From: an uncultured Collinsella sp.
Lineage (GTDB): Bacteria; Actinomycetota; Coriobacteriia; Coriobacteriales; Coriobacteriaceae
Length of the DNA: 8,404 bases
Direction of reading: 5' to 3'
NCBI GenBank assembly: GCA_902464495.1
Contig: CABQJK010000057.1
Location: 1 to 8,404 of the forward strand
The notes under the pieces are model-generated. The model did not search any database, was not told the DNA's origin, and saw nothing but the letters and a program-made list of their open reading frames with translations. Shown one piece after another: positions 1-6,728 of this stretch; position 1 is the stretch's first letter; each line of letters begins with the position of its first letter. The position numbers and the translations under genes were made by a program.

Positions 1-25
1 CTTTGGGGTCGAGTGCTTTGGACAT
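1..25 (-). CDS. 5' end of a leftward gene (partial, product unknown)
   Basis: Read on the minus strand, an ATG at 25-23 opens a frame beginning MSKALDPK that runs off the left edge of the window. A good Shine-Dalgarno AGGAG lies at 35-31, five bases before the ATG. A TATACT -10-like box at 68-63 on the same strand would give a leader of roughly 30 nt. Only eight codons are visible, so no family can be named. The gene is divergent from the hydrolase gene at 292. I rely on the RBS, promoter and start together; without downstream sequence this remains a moderately supported start. Confidence 0.55.
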
Positions 26-62
26 GTAGTCTCCTATCGAATCAGGAACACTTCTAGAGGGG

Positions 63-68
63 AGTATA
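63..68 (-). promoter_or_regulatory. -10 box of the leftward gene
   Basis: The minus strand reads TATACT here, one mismatch from the TATAAT consensus. It lies about 38 bases before the ATG of the leftward partial gene. The best-spaced -35 candidate (CATTTG at 91-86, 17-bp spacer) is weak, so only the -10 hexamer is called. Confidence 0.4.
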
Positions 69-146
69 GCGCAGGCGGGGACGCCCAAATGGTGCACTGT
101 AGGAAAAGCAGAGGATTATGTTAACGTACTCATATAAGGGCTTGCT

Positions 147-173
147 CAATTGTTACCTCAAATTTGACAATTG
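147..173. promoter_or_regulatory. Inverted repeat in the divergent intergenic region, possible operator
   Basis: CAATTGTTA (147-155) and TGACAATTG (165-173) are inverted copies matching at 8 of 9 positions, separated by 9 bases. The half-sites are about 18 bp centre to centre, under two helical turns. The site lies between the -10 box of the leftward gene and the promoter candidate of the rightward hydrolase gene. It could bind a dimeric regulator of either gene. No regulator is visible for it in the window. Confidence 0.3.
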
Positions 174-219
174 CTTACGAGCCGCCGACCTTGTAGTTTC
201 CTGCCGTTCGTGGAAATCG

Positions 220-247
220 TTGGGACGCGCCATATGTACGCTAATAT
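220..247 (+). promoter_or_regulatory. Candidate promoter of the hydrolase gene
   Basis: TTGGGA (220-225) and TAATAT (242-247) are separated by 16 bp and each match the sigma-70-type consensus at 4 of 6 positions. A start near 254 would give a leader of about 38 nt before the ATG at 292. TATAAA at 265-270 is an alternative -10 but has no recognisable -35 at the right distance. Confidence 0.35.
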
Positions 248-291
248 GTATGAGTTGAGCGACATATAAATAAGCATGTAACGGAGTACAT

Positions 292-1497
292 ATGTCACCA
301 AACAGCGATTCCATCCTTTCCCAGGAGCTCTCGCGCCGCACTGCCCTCAAGGCCCTGTTCGGCGCCGCTTCTGCGGCAGTTCTTTTTGGCCTGCCCACTC
401 GCGCCCATGCGGCGGAGGCTTCCAAAGAAACCACCGATAAATTGAATGCCGCCCAGGCCCAACTCGACGAGGTTCAGGCCCAGCTCGACAGCATCGCAAA
501 TGAGTATGCGGCGCTGGCCAACAAGAATGCCCAGACCCTCAACGACATCGAGAATGTCCAGGGCAAGATTGACGACACGCAGGCCCAGATCGATGAAAAG
601 AAGGCCGAGCTCAAGAAGAAGCGCAACGACCTTTCCGATCGCGTGGCCGCCAGCTACAAGTCCGGCGGTACGAACATCCTGTCGCTGCTGCTGGCCTCTG
701 GCTCGTTTGAGGAACTCGTCGCCAACGCGCATTACGTTGAGAAGATCAACAAGAGCGACCGCGATGCCATCGAGGATATCCAGACGATTCAGGCTGAGCT
801 CGACGCGCAGAAGACCGAGCTCGAAGCACAAAAGGCCAACCTGGAGAAACTCAAGGACCAGCAGACGGCTCAGATGCAGGATATGCAGGCCAAGCAGCAA
901 GAAGTTCAGACCGTGCTGAACGGTCTTTCCGACGACGTCAAGGAACTCATGGCTCAGCGCGATTCCGAGATCCTCGCTGCCGCCCAGGCTGAGGAGGCCG
1001 CTAGGAAGGCGGCTGCGGCAGCCGCGGCCTCTGCGAACACGGGCTCTTCTTCGGGTGGCTCGAGCTCGGGCGGCGGCTCGTATGCCGGCGGCACCCCGCA
1101 ACAGACGGGCGGTTCGGGCAAGCAGCAGGCCGTCGTCAATGCGTGCTACTCGACGCCTTCTCCCGGCCAGGGCTGGTGTGCTGCCTGGGTTACCAACGTC
1201 TTCCGCAATGCCGGCGTGGGCTATTTTGGCGGCAACGCGTGTGACATGTTCAACGCCTGGTGCTATAGCTCCGACCGCTCGGCGCTGCAGGTGGGCATGA
1301 TCGTGGCCGATTCCTCGCACAGCGGCACGGGTGCTCCGGGCCTTATCTACGGTCATGTGGGTATCTATGTTGGCGGCGGCATCGTTATGAGCAACGAGGG
1401 TGCCATTACGTCTAAGTCGCTTGACTCGTTTATTAGCTTCTATGGCACTGGCTCTGGCGTGCGCTGGGGCTGGCTTGGCGGTATTGCGCTGTCGTAA
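292..1497 (+). CDS. Secreted coiled-coil peptidoglycan hydrolase with C-terminal CHAP/NlpC-like domain
   Basis: A 401-residue exported protein, probably a peptidoglycan amidase or endopeptidase acting outside the membrane in cell separation. The N-terminus is a signal peptide with a twin-arginine motif (SRRTALK, 14-20), a hydrophobic stretch 21-36 and a likely AHA|AE cleavage after residue 40. Residues 45-235 are Gln/Glu/Lys/Ala-rich heptads typical of a PcsB/CwlO-type coiled coil, including the conserved segment near 121-150 (SYKSGGTNILSLLL, then SFEELV). An Ala-rich stretch and a Ser/Gly linker (236-276) lead to the catalytic domain (about 278-401). Cys296 in GWCAAWV is the likely nucleophile and His355 in YGHVGIYVG the second catalytic residue; Asn368 or Glu369 could be the third. 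The start is fixed by CGGAG at 282-286, five bases before ATG. The coiled coil may be autoinhibitory and require an FtsEX-like partner, as in PcsB; that part is family inference. CHAP versus NlpC/P60 is not settled by eye. Confidence 0.88.
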   Translation: MSPNSDSILSQELSRRTALKALFGAASAAVLFGLPTRAHAAEASKETTDKLNAAQAQLDEVQAQLDSIANEYAALANKNAQTLNDIENVQGKIDDTQAQIDEKKAELKKKRNDLSDRVAASYKSGGTNILSLLLASGSFEELVANAHYVEKINKSDRDAIEDIQTIQAELDAQKTELEAQKANLEKLKDQQTAQMQDMQAKQQEVQTVLNGLSDDVKELMAQRDSEILAAAQAEEAARKAAAAAAASANTGSSSGGSSSGGGSYAGGTPQQTGGSGKQQAVVNACYSTPSPGQGWCAAWVTNVFRNAGVGYFGGNACDMFNAWCYSSDRSALQVGMIVADSSHSGTGAPGLIYGHVGIYVGGGIVMSNEGAITSKSLDSFISFYGTGSGVRWGWLGGIALS

Positions 1498-1505
1498 CGC
1501 AAGTT

Positions 1506-1636
1506 GGGCCGGGACTGTCCGAGAGGCATAAGGTTGCCTGCTCGGACAGTCCTGCTCGCACGGAGAGCACATTAAGTGCTCTCCGGCTCGTGCGGAACTC
1601 GCGATCAACCTTATGCCTCTCGGACAGTCCCGGCCC
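1506..1636. repeat. Large palindromic element with 31-bp perfect arms and an internal third copy
   Basis: The arms 1506-1536 and 1606-1636 are perfect 31-nt reverse complements. Between them, CTCGGACAGTCC at 1541-1552 repeats part of the right arm (1619-1630). It can therefore pair with GGACTGTCCGAG at 1512-1523. Together with AGGCA/TGCCT this makes a local hairpin of 17 bp with a 6-nt loop and one bulged G. A further hairpin has CGGAGAGCAC (1561-1570) and its complement (1576-1585) around loop ATTAA. The outer 31-bp stem and the local 17-bp hairpin exclude each other. No T-run follows the palindrome, and a conventional terminator stands 50 bp further on. Its ends (GGGCCG...CGGCCCTC) match those of the four hairpins near 6646-8168. 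It begins 8 nt after the hydrolase stop codon. Confidence 0.85.
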
Positions 1637-1688
1637 TCTTGGGTTCGGGGCGCGACACACCGGACTGGTTGTCTGAATTAAAGAAAGT

Positions 1689-1717
1689 GAAGGCCCCTTT
1701 CGGGGCCTTCTTTGTTT
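1689..1717. terminator. Bidirectional intrinsic terminator between the hydrolase gene and murB
   Basis: GAAGGCCCC (1689-1697), loop TTTC, GGGGCCTTC (1702-1710) form a 9-bp stem followed by TTTGTTT on the plus strand. On the minus strand the same stem is followed by ACTTTCTTTAATT. It therefore ends the rightward hydrolase transcript and the convergent leftward murB transcript. The murB stop codon overlaps its plus-strand T-tract. Confidence 0.85.
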
Positions 1718-2678
1718 AGAGGAATTCGCCTACTCGGTGGACTTCGGGTTCTAGGTCTACGTCGAATTGGTCTTTGACGGTTGTTTGGATGTGGCGGATG
1801 AGTTCGTCGACATCGGCGGCGGTGGCGTGGTCGGCGTTGACGATGAAGCCGCAGTGCTTTTCGCTCACCTGCGCGCCGCCGATGGCGTGTCCTCGCAGGC
1901 CGGCGTCCATGATGAGCTTGCCGGCAAAGTAGCCCTCGGGGCGCTTGAAGGTGGAGCCGGCGCTCGGCATGTCGAGCGGCTGCTTGTCCTCGCGGCGCTG
2001 GCGGTAGTCGTCCATGTCGGCCTTGATCATCGCGGCGTTGCCCGGGGCGAGATTGAAAGTGGCCGAAAGCACGACGAAACCGTCGTCGGCAATGCGGCTC
2101 TTGCGATAGCCCAGGTTGAGCTCATCGACATCGAACTCAATAATGCTGCCTCTACCGCGGGTGCCGTCGTCGAGCATGCGGGCGGGCTTGTAGACGCGCA
2201 CGGACTCCAGCACATCGGCCATGCAAGCGCCGTATGCTCCGGCGTTCATGTAGCAGGCACCGCCGACCGATCCGGGAATGCCCGAGATGGGCTCCATGCC
2301 GGTAAGGCCGGCCTCGGCTGCCGCGGCTGCGACATCGGAAAGCAAGGCGCCGGCTGCCGCCGTGACGTGCGTGCCGTCGACCGTAATGTCGGAGAGGCCC
2401 TCGCCCAGCGCTACGACGACGCCGCGGATGCCCTTGTCGCCGACGAGCAAGTCGGAGCCGTTGCCCACGATGGTGAGTGGTAGATTGCAGCGATAGCAGG
2501 TATCGAGCGTGGCGACGAGGCCCTGCTCAGTATCGGGCGTGACAAAGACGTCGGCCGGACCGCCGATCTTAAACGTGGTGTGCTCGCGCATGGGCTCGCT
2601 CATCAGCACGTTGTCCTCGCCGGCAACGCCAGCGAGCGCGCACAGCAGGTCCTCGTTAAAAAAATCGTTCTCGTGCAT
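1716..2678 (-). CDS. murB: UDP-N-acetylenolpyruvoylglucosamine reductase
   Basis: MurB, the cytoplasmic FAD enzyme that uses NADPH to reduce UDP-GlcNAc-enolpyruvate to UDP-MurNAc, the second committed step of peptidoglycan precursor synthesis. In the 320-residue form starting MHENDFF, the FAD-binding parts are FKIGGPAD (36-43), VGNGSDLLVGD (71-81) and GIPGSVGGACYMNAGAYG (133-150). YRKSR (191-195) matches the conserved substrate-contact YRxS. PSAGSTFKRP (238-247) carries the proton-donor Ser242, and EPEVHRVG (311-318) the catalytic Glu312. Length and motif spacing fit a type II MurB. An in-frame GTG at 2777-2775 would add 33 residues, but it has no Shine-Dalgarno and lies upstream of the candidate -10 at 2727-2722. 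I therefore prefer the ATG at 2678, with GGCGGA about 8 bases ahead. The gene is divergent from lacI and convergent with the hydrolase gene, so it is probably monocistronic. Confidence 0.96.
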   Translation of the reverse strand: MHENDFFNEDLLCALAGVAGEDNVLMSEPMREHTTFKIGGPADVFVTPDTEQGLVATLDTCYRCNLPLTIVGNGSDLLVGDKGIRGVVVALGEGLSDITVDGTHVTAAAGALLSDVAAAAAEAGLTGMEPISGIPGSVGGACYMNAGAYGACMADVLESVRVYKPARMLDDGTRGRGSIIEFDVDELNLGYRKSRIADDGFVVLSATFNLAPGNAAMIKADMDDYRQRREDKQPLDMPSAGSTFKRPEGYFAGKLIMDAGLRGHAIGGAQVSEKHCGFIVNADHATAADVDELIRHIQTTVKDQFDVDLEPEVHRVGEFL

Positions 2679-2721
2679 ACGAATATCCGCCTTTTGGTGG
2701 TCGTTGTCATCAATCGATTGC

Positions 2722-2727
2722 AATATA
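2722..2727 (-). promoter_or_regulatory. Candidate -10 box of murB
   Basis: The minus strand reads TATATT (2727-2722) inside GGGGTATATTGC. It would place the transcript start about 37 nt before the preferred murB ATG. No good -35 is seen at 17 bp. The box lies within the upstream GTG-started frame, which argues against that longer start. Confidence 0.35.
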
Positions 2728-2783
2728 CCCCACCCGGACGGATTTGGTGCGCTGGCGGCGATAAAACAGCCGTCCACCGGATT

Positions 2784-2826
2784 GGTAAAGTGTTTATCAC
2801 CGAGGTAGAGGGGTAGTCGCTATACT
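2784..2826 (+). promoter_or_regulatory. lacI promoter region: -10 box and a possible autoregulatory site
   Basis: TATACT at 2821-2826 is a good -10 box about 36 bases before the lacI ATG; no convincing -35 is visible. Upstream, TAAAGTGTTTA (2786-2796), within GGTAAAGTGTTTATCACC (2784-2801), has TAAA/TTTA arms. Its flanks (GGTAAA...TCACC) resemble the xfp operator at 3988-4009. The centre differs in spacing, so an autoregulatory operator is only a possibility. Confidence 0.3.
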
Positions 2827-2861
2827 TTCAAGAGATTGCGCGTAAACCCGGAAGGAGCGAG

Positions 2862-3890
2862 ATGGCCAACAAAGTCACCCTCAAGCAGATCGCCCAGGAG
2901 GTGGGGCTTTCCCCCTCGTCGGTCTCGCTTGTTCTCAATAATCGGCCCTGTCGCATCTCGGAAGAAAACCGCAAGCTCATCAAAGAGGTCGCGGCGCGCA
3001 ACCACTATGTTCCCAACCAGATTGCGCGCAGCCTGGTCATGCGCGAGTCGCGCACGCTGGGCCTTATCGTCCCTAACATCGAGAGCCGCTTTTTTGCCTC
3101 GCTCGCCGGTAGCCTGGAAAAGCGCTGCCGCGAGGACGGCTATGCGCTCTTCATTACCAGCTCGGGCGGAAGCGCCGATGACGATCTGGAGCTGCTGCGC
3201 CAGCTGGTGACGCGCGGCGTTGATGGCGTCTTCCTGGTGGTGGGTGACGAGTTCTCCGATGACCGCGCCCTGCGCGAAGAAGTCAGCCACCTGCCCATCC
3301 CGGCCGTAATGGTCGACCGTGCCATTGAGGGGCTCGAGTGCGACAAGGTGATGTTCGACCACGAGATGGGCGGCTATATGGCCACCCGCTATCTGATCGA
3401 GCAAGGCCACCGCCGTATTGCCTGCCTGGTTAATGCCCGCCGTTCCAATACGGGTCGCAAGCGACTTGCCGGCTATGAGCGCGCGCTGCGCGAGGTTGGC
3501 CTGCCGATCGACGCGCGTTTGGAGTTTGAGAGCGAGTACTACATTCCGAGCGCATACGAGGCCTCGGAGGCGGTGCTCGCAACTGACGCCACTGCCGTGT
3601 TCGCAAGCTCGGATAACATTGCCCTCGGTTTGCTCAAGCGCTTGCACGAGATGGGGAAGAGCATCCCGGGCGATATCTCGGTGGTGAGCTATGACAACTC
3701 GGCGGCCGACGTTCTCTTTGAGCCGGCGCTGACCGCGATTGAGCAGGACCCTGGTGTCCTTGCGGAGCATGCTTTTGGCTGCATGTCCAAGCGTCTTGCC
3801 GGTAGGGGCGGCAGGCGTGCCGAAGAGGTCGTTCTGGAGCCGGAGCTTATCGTTAAGGACAGCGTGCTCGAGCTTACTAAACACAACTAA
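2862..3890 (+). CDS. LacI-family transcriptional regulator, probable local repressor of xfp
   Basis: A 342-residue LacI/GalR-family DNA-binding protein of typical length. The N-terminal helix-turn-helix spans about 5-26 (VTLKQIAQEVGL, then SPSSVSLVLN), with the hinge-helix motif PNQIARSL at 51-58. The core is a periplasmic-binding-protein-like sensor starting TLGLIVPNIES (65-75). Family marks there include GRKRLAGYERAL (198-209), SSDNIALGLL (249-258), SYDN (276-279) and LTAIEQDPGVLAEHA (290-304). The ligand cannot be told from sequence by eye; a sugar or sugar phosphate would be usual. The start is set by AAGGAG at 2852-2857, four bases before ATG. It lies 204 bp upstream of xfp on the same strand. 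The intervening DNA holds CG-centred palindromes of the kind LacI proteins bind, so repression of xfp is the likely job (inference). It could also be an activator or a wider carbon regulator. Confidence 0.92.
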   Translation: MANKVTLKQIAQEVGLSPSSVSLVLNNRPCRISEENRKLIKEVAARNHYVPNQIARSLVMRESRTLGLIVPNIESRFFASLAGSLEKRCREDGYALFITSSGGSADDDLELLRQLVTRGVDGVFLVVGDEFSDDRALREEVSHLPIPAVMVDRAIEGLECDKVMFDHEMGGYMATRYLIEQGHRRIACLVNARRSNTGRKRLAGYERALREVGLPIDARLEFESEYYIPSAYEASEAVLATDATAVFASSDNIALGLLKRLHEMGKSIPGDISVVSYDNSAADVLFEPALTAIEQDPGVLAEHAFGCMSKRLAGRGGRRAEEVVLEPELIVKDSVLELTKHN

Positions 3891-3899
3891 ACACGTTTA
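3888..3899. promoter_or_regulatory. Operator-like site overlapping the lacI stop codon
   Basis: TAAACACGTTTA has 5-bp inverted arms (TAAAC/GTTTA) around AC and resembles the TAAAACGTTTT core of the two sites nearer xfp. Its centre is 105 bp from the centre of the site at 3988-4009, close to ten helical turns. It could be an auxiliary operator for looping, but it is weaker than the other two and its position may be chance. Confidence 0.35.
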
Positions 3900-3925
3900 C
3901 CAATTTGCAGAGACCGAATGTGGAG

Positions 3926-3952
3926 CACCTGTGACAATCAACGCCGCAGGTG
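3926..3952 (+). other. Short inverted repeat downstream of lacI
   Basis: CACCTG (3926-3931) and CAGGTG (3947-3952) form a 6-bp stem with a 15-nt loop, followed only loosely by GTTTT at 3961-3965. It could be a weak lacI terminator or nothing. No better terminator is seen between lacI and xfp, so some readthrough is possible. Confidence 0.2.
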
Positions 3953-3987
3953 AATGTCGCGTTTTGCTAATCGATGGGATTGATAAG

Positions 3988-4009
3988 GGTGGTAAAACGT
4001 TTTTTCACC
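3988..4009. promoter_or_regulatory. LacI-type operator 1 upstream of xfp
   Basis: The 22-bp site has half-sites GGTGGTAAAAC (3988-3998) and GTTTTTTCACC (3999-4009), which match as inverted copies at 9 of 11 positions around a central CG. A central CG within an even palindrome is characteristic of LacI-family operators. It is 21 bp (two helical turns) centre to centre from operator 2. Confidence 0.7.
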
Positions 4010-4010
4010 A

Positions 4011-4036
4011 TGATAAAACGTTTTAGCAAATATACT
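4011..4036 (+). promoter_or_regulatory. LacI-type operator 2 and -10 box of xfp
   Basis: TGATAAAAC (4011-4019) and GTTTTAGCA (4020-4028) are inverted half-sites matching at 8 of 9 positions, with a perfect 12-bp core TAAAACGTTTTA. The -10 box TATACT (4031-4036) starts two bases after it, so a bound repressor would cover the -35/-10 spacer. The expected -35 position (4008-4013) holds no consensus hexamer; this is common where operators overlap, or could mean an activator is needed. Transcription would start near 4043, leaving a leader of about 52 nt. Confidence 0.7.
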
Positions 4037-4094
4037 GGTCCCAACGAAAGGTTGCCGTATTGGAGGGTGACCGCACAGCGAAGGGACATAAACA

Positions 4095-6623
4095 ATGGCT
4101 AAAACACTGGGGACGCCGTGGCAAAAGCTGGGCCACGAGGTGCCGGCTTCCGAGCTCGAGGGCGTCGACCTGTATTGGCGCGCATCGAACTATCTGTCCG
4201 TCGGTCAGATCTACCTTCGCTCTAACCCGCTAATGCGCCCCGACTTTGTCGACGAGAAAACCGGTGAGGTGCGCGACTTCGGTCGTCCGGACGTTAAGCA
4301 CCGCCTGGTTGGCCACTGGGGCACCACGCCCGGCATCAACTTCCTGTTCGGTCACGTCAATCGACTGATCGCCGACCACAACCAGAATGCTATCTTCTTG
4401 ATGGGCCCTGGTCACGGTGGCCCCGCCGGTACTGCTCAGTCGCTGCTCGACGGCACCTACCGCGAGATTCGCCCCGACATCACCAATGACGAGGCCGGCC
4501 TGCAGAAGTTCTTCCGCCAGTTCTCCTATCCCGGCGGCATCCCGAGCCACTTTGCGCCCGAGACGCCCGGTTCCATCCACGAGGGCGGCGAGCTCGGCTA
4601 CACGCTCAGCCACGCTTACGGTGCCGTTATGGACAACCCGAGCCTGCTGGCCGTGGCCGTGGTGGGCGACGGCGAGTCCGAGACCGGTCCGCTCGCGACC
4701 TCTTGGCAGTCCAACAAGCTCGTGAACCCGGCAACCGACGGCATCGTCCTGCCGATCCTGCACCTCAACGGCTACAAGATCGCCAACCCCACCATCCTTG
4801 CCCGCGTGTCCGATGAGGAGCTCACCAAGTTCTTTGAGGGCATGGGCTATAAGCCGCACTTCTTTGTCGCCGGCTTTGACGACGAGAGCCACGCAAGCAT
4901 TCATGCGCGTTTCGCTGCCCTGTTTGAGCAGGTCTTCGATGAGATTTGTGACATCAAGGCCACCGCGCAGGCCCAGGCCGCCTCAGGCGAGACCGTGGTC
5001 CGCCCGGCCTACCCCATGATTGTGTTCCGTACGCCCAAGGGCTGGACTTGCCCCAAGCACATCGACGGTAAGAAGACCGAGGACTCCTGGCGCGCGCATC
5101 AGGTGCCGCTGGCGAGTGCCAAGGACACCCACGAGCACTTCCGCGTGCTGCGCGAGTGGCTGCGTTCCTACAAGCCCGAGGAGCTCTTTACGCCCGAGGG
5201 CCAGGTGCGCCCCGAGGTGACGGCCTTTATGCCGACCGGCGAGTTGCGCATCGGCGCCAACCCCAACGCGAACGGCGGTAAGGTGCGTCGCGAGCTCGAG
5301 CTGCCCGATATTCATGCCCACGAGGTCCCCGTCGCAACTAAGGGTCATGGCTGGGGCTCCACCGAGGCCGCCCGCGTCTTTGGTGAGTACACTGCCGACG
5401 TTCTGGCCAAGAACATGGATGACTTCCGCATCTTTGGTCCCGACGAGACCGCGTCCAACCGTCTGCAGGCTGCCTACAAGGTGACCAAGAAGCAGTGGGA
5501 CGCCGGCTTCTACGAGGACGAGGCCAACGACGAGCTGCTGGCAGGCTCCGGTAAGGTCGTCGAGCAGCTGTCCGAGCACCAATGCGAGGGCTTCCTTGAG
5601 GCCTACGTGCTCACTGGCCGTTCCGGCGTGTGGAGCTCCTACGAGAGCTTTGTCCATGTGGTCGACTCCATGGTCAACCAGCACTGCAAGTGGCTCGAGG
5701 CTACCAAGCGCGAGATTCCGTGGCGTGCCCCCATCAGCGGCCTTAACATTTTGCTGTCGAGCCACGTCTGGCGTCAGGACCACAACGGCTTCTCGCATCA
5801 GGACCCCGGCTTTATCGACCTGCTGCTCAACAAGGCCAACGACACGCACATCGTGAATGCCTACTATCCGGCCGACGCCAACATGGCCCTTGCCGTTGCC
5901 GAGCGCGTCTACCAGTCCACCGACTGCGTCAACGCCATCTTCTGCGGCAAGCAGCCTGCTCCGACCTTCCAGACGGTCGACGAGGCCAAGGCGGAGCTCG
6001 CCGAGGGCGTTGCGACCTGGGAGTGGGCATCGACCGCCGGTTCGCTCGCCGAGGCCGATGTCGTGGTCGCCACCTGCGGCGACGTGCCGACGCTCGAGGC
6101 TCTGGCTGCAACCGACATGCTGCGCGAGCTGGGCATCAAGGTATGGTTCGTCAACGTGGTCGATCTGCTCAAGATCCAGAACGTCTGCGAGAACGACCAG
6201 GCTCTCAGCGACGAGCGCTGGGCTGAGCTGTTCGGCTGCGGCGAGAAGCCAGTCCTCTTCGCGTTCCACGCCTATGCCGGCACGATTCGCCGCCTGATCT
6301 GGAACCGCCCCGGCCACGATGCCTTCCGCGTCCACGGCTACGAGGAGAAAGGCTCCACGACAACGCCGTTCGACATGCTGCGCCTGAACAACATGGACCG
6401 CTGGGCACTGGCCGCCGACGTGCTGCGCCTGGTCGACGCCGATAAGTTTGCCGAGCAGATTGATAAGTGGGAGGCATTCCGCACCGAGGCCTTCGAGTTC
6501 GCGTGCGATGAGGGCTACGATCACCCGGCCTTTACCGACTGGGTCTGGCCCGACGCAGCAGCTGCAACCGCTGCCGACGGCGCACTCTCCGCAACGCAGA
6601 TGACCGCGGGCGACAACGAATAG
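4095..6623 (+). CDS. xfp: Phosphoketolase (xylulose-5-phosphate / fructose-6-phosphate)
   Basis: A thiamine-diphosphate enzyme of 842 residues. It cleaves xylulose-5-phosphate, and in dual-specificity members fructose-6-phosphate, with inorganic phosphate to give acetyl phosphate plus glyceraldehyde-3-phosphate or erythrose-4-phosphate. This is the key step of the bifid shunt and pentose phosphoketolase pathway in the cytosol. Family marks seen are His74 in GHWGTTPG, the GPGHGGPAG loop (104-112), the signature EGGELGYTLSHAYG (163-176), and the diphosphate/Mg segment GDGESETGPLATSWQSNK (191-208) followed by HLNGYKIANPT (223-233). QDHNGFSHQDPG (561-572) is the second-domain cofactor region. It is slightly longer than common family members, with an Ala-rich C-terminal tail. 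SD AAGGGA (4081-4086) sets the ATG. Codons are strongly biased (GAG, AAG, GGC, CTG), suggesting high expression. It appears monocistronic under a LacI-type operator pair; no acetate kinase gene is adjacent. Substrate preference between the two sugars cannot be told here. Confidence 0.97.
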   Translation: MAKTLGTPWQKLGHEVPASELEGVDLYWRASNYLSVGQIYLRSNPLMRPDFVDEKTGEVRDFGRPDVKHRLVGHWGTTPGINFLFGHVNRLIADHNQNAIFLMGPGHGGPAGTAQSLLDGTYREIRPDITNDEAGLQKFFRQFSYPGGIPSHFAPETPGSIHEGGELGYTLSHAYGAVMDNPSLLAVAVVGDGESETGPLATSWQSNKLVNPATDGIVLPILHLNGYKIANPTILARVSDEELTKFFEGMGYKPHFFVAGFDDESHASIHARFAALFEQVFDEICDIKATAQAQAASGETVVRPAYPMIVFRTPKGWTCPKHIDGKKTEDSWRAHQVPLASAKDTHEHFRVLREWLRSYKPEELFTPEGQVRPEVTAFMPTGELRIGANPNANGGKVRRELELPDIHAHEVPVATKGHGWGSTEAARVFGEYTADVLAKNMDDFRIFGPDETASNRLQAAYKVTKKQWDAGFYEDEANDELLAGSGKVVEQLSEHQCEGFLEAYVLTGRSGVWSSYESFVHVVDSMVNQHCKWLEATKREIPWRAPISGLNILLSSHVWRQDHNGFSHQDPGFIDLLLNKANDTHIVNAYYPADANMALAVAERVYQSTDCVNAIFCGKQPAPTFQTVDEAKAELAEGVATWEWASTAGSLAEADVVVATCGDVPTLEALAATDMLRELGIKVWFVNVVDLLKIQNVCENDQALSDERWAELFGCGEKPVLFAFHAYAGTIRRLIWNRPGHDAFRVHGYEEKGSTTTPFDMLRLNNMDRWALAADVLRLVDADKFAEQIDKWEAFRTEAFEFACDEGYDHPAFTDWVWPDAAAATAADGALSATQMTAGDNE

Positions 6624-6645
6624 CATCCGGGACGGTCTCGCGCTG

Positions 6646-6728
6646 GGGCCGCCTCCGGGCGGGTGCCTTCCTCTGAGAAGTGGGCTTCGCGAACTTCTCA
6701 GAGGAAGGCACCCGCCCGGAGGCGGCCC
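6646..6728. repeat. Hairpin A: 36-bp perfect stem, 11-nt loop
   Basis: Arms 6646-6681 and 6693-6728 are perfect reverse complements over 36 nt. The loop is GGGCTTCGCGA (6682-6692). The stem base is GGGCCGCCTCCGGGCGGG and the apex GAGAAGT/ACTTCTC. Both parts are identical in hairpin C, while the middle of the stem differs with paired changes. The arm is followed by TCTCGACC and no T-run, so it does not look like a standard intrinsic terminator. Transcribed RNA could still block 3' exonucleases or pause polymerase. Confidence 0.92.

Noticed and set aside
164..169. Perfect TTGACA as a -35 for the hydrolase gene
   Set aside because: No -10-like hexamer lies 16-18 bp downstream; the sequence there is GC-rich. 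The TTGACA is more likely part of the inverted repeat at 147-173.
295..1608. Long minus-strand open frame (437 codons) opposite the hydrolase gene
   Set aside because: It mirrors the coding frame of the well-supported plus-strand hydrolase and runs through its stop into the palindromic element. The residue mix is low-complexity Leu/Arg/Ala-rich, with no recognisable domain.
2679..2777. Upstream GTG start giving murB 33 extra residues
   Set aside because: It has no Shine-Dalgarno and the extra residues match no MurB feature. The best -10 candidate lies inside the extension.
6646..6728. Hairpin A as an ordinary intrinsic terminator of xfp
   Set aside because: There is no T-run after the stem, and the stem is far longer than typical terminators. 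Some effect on transcript 3' ends remains possible.
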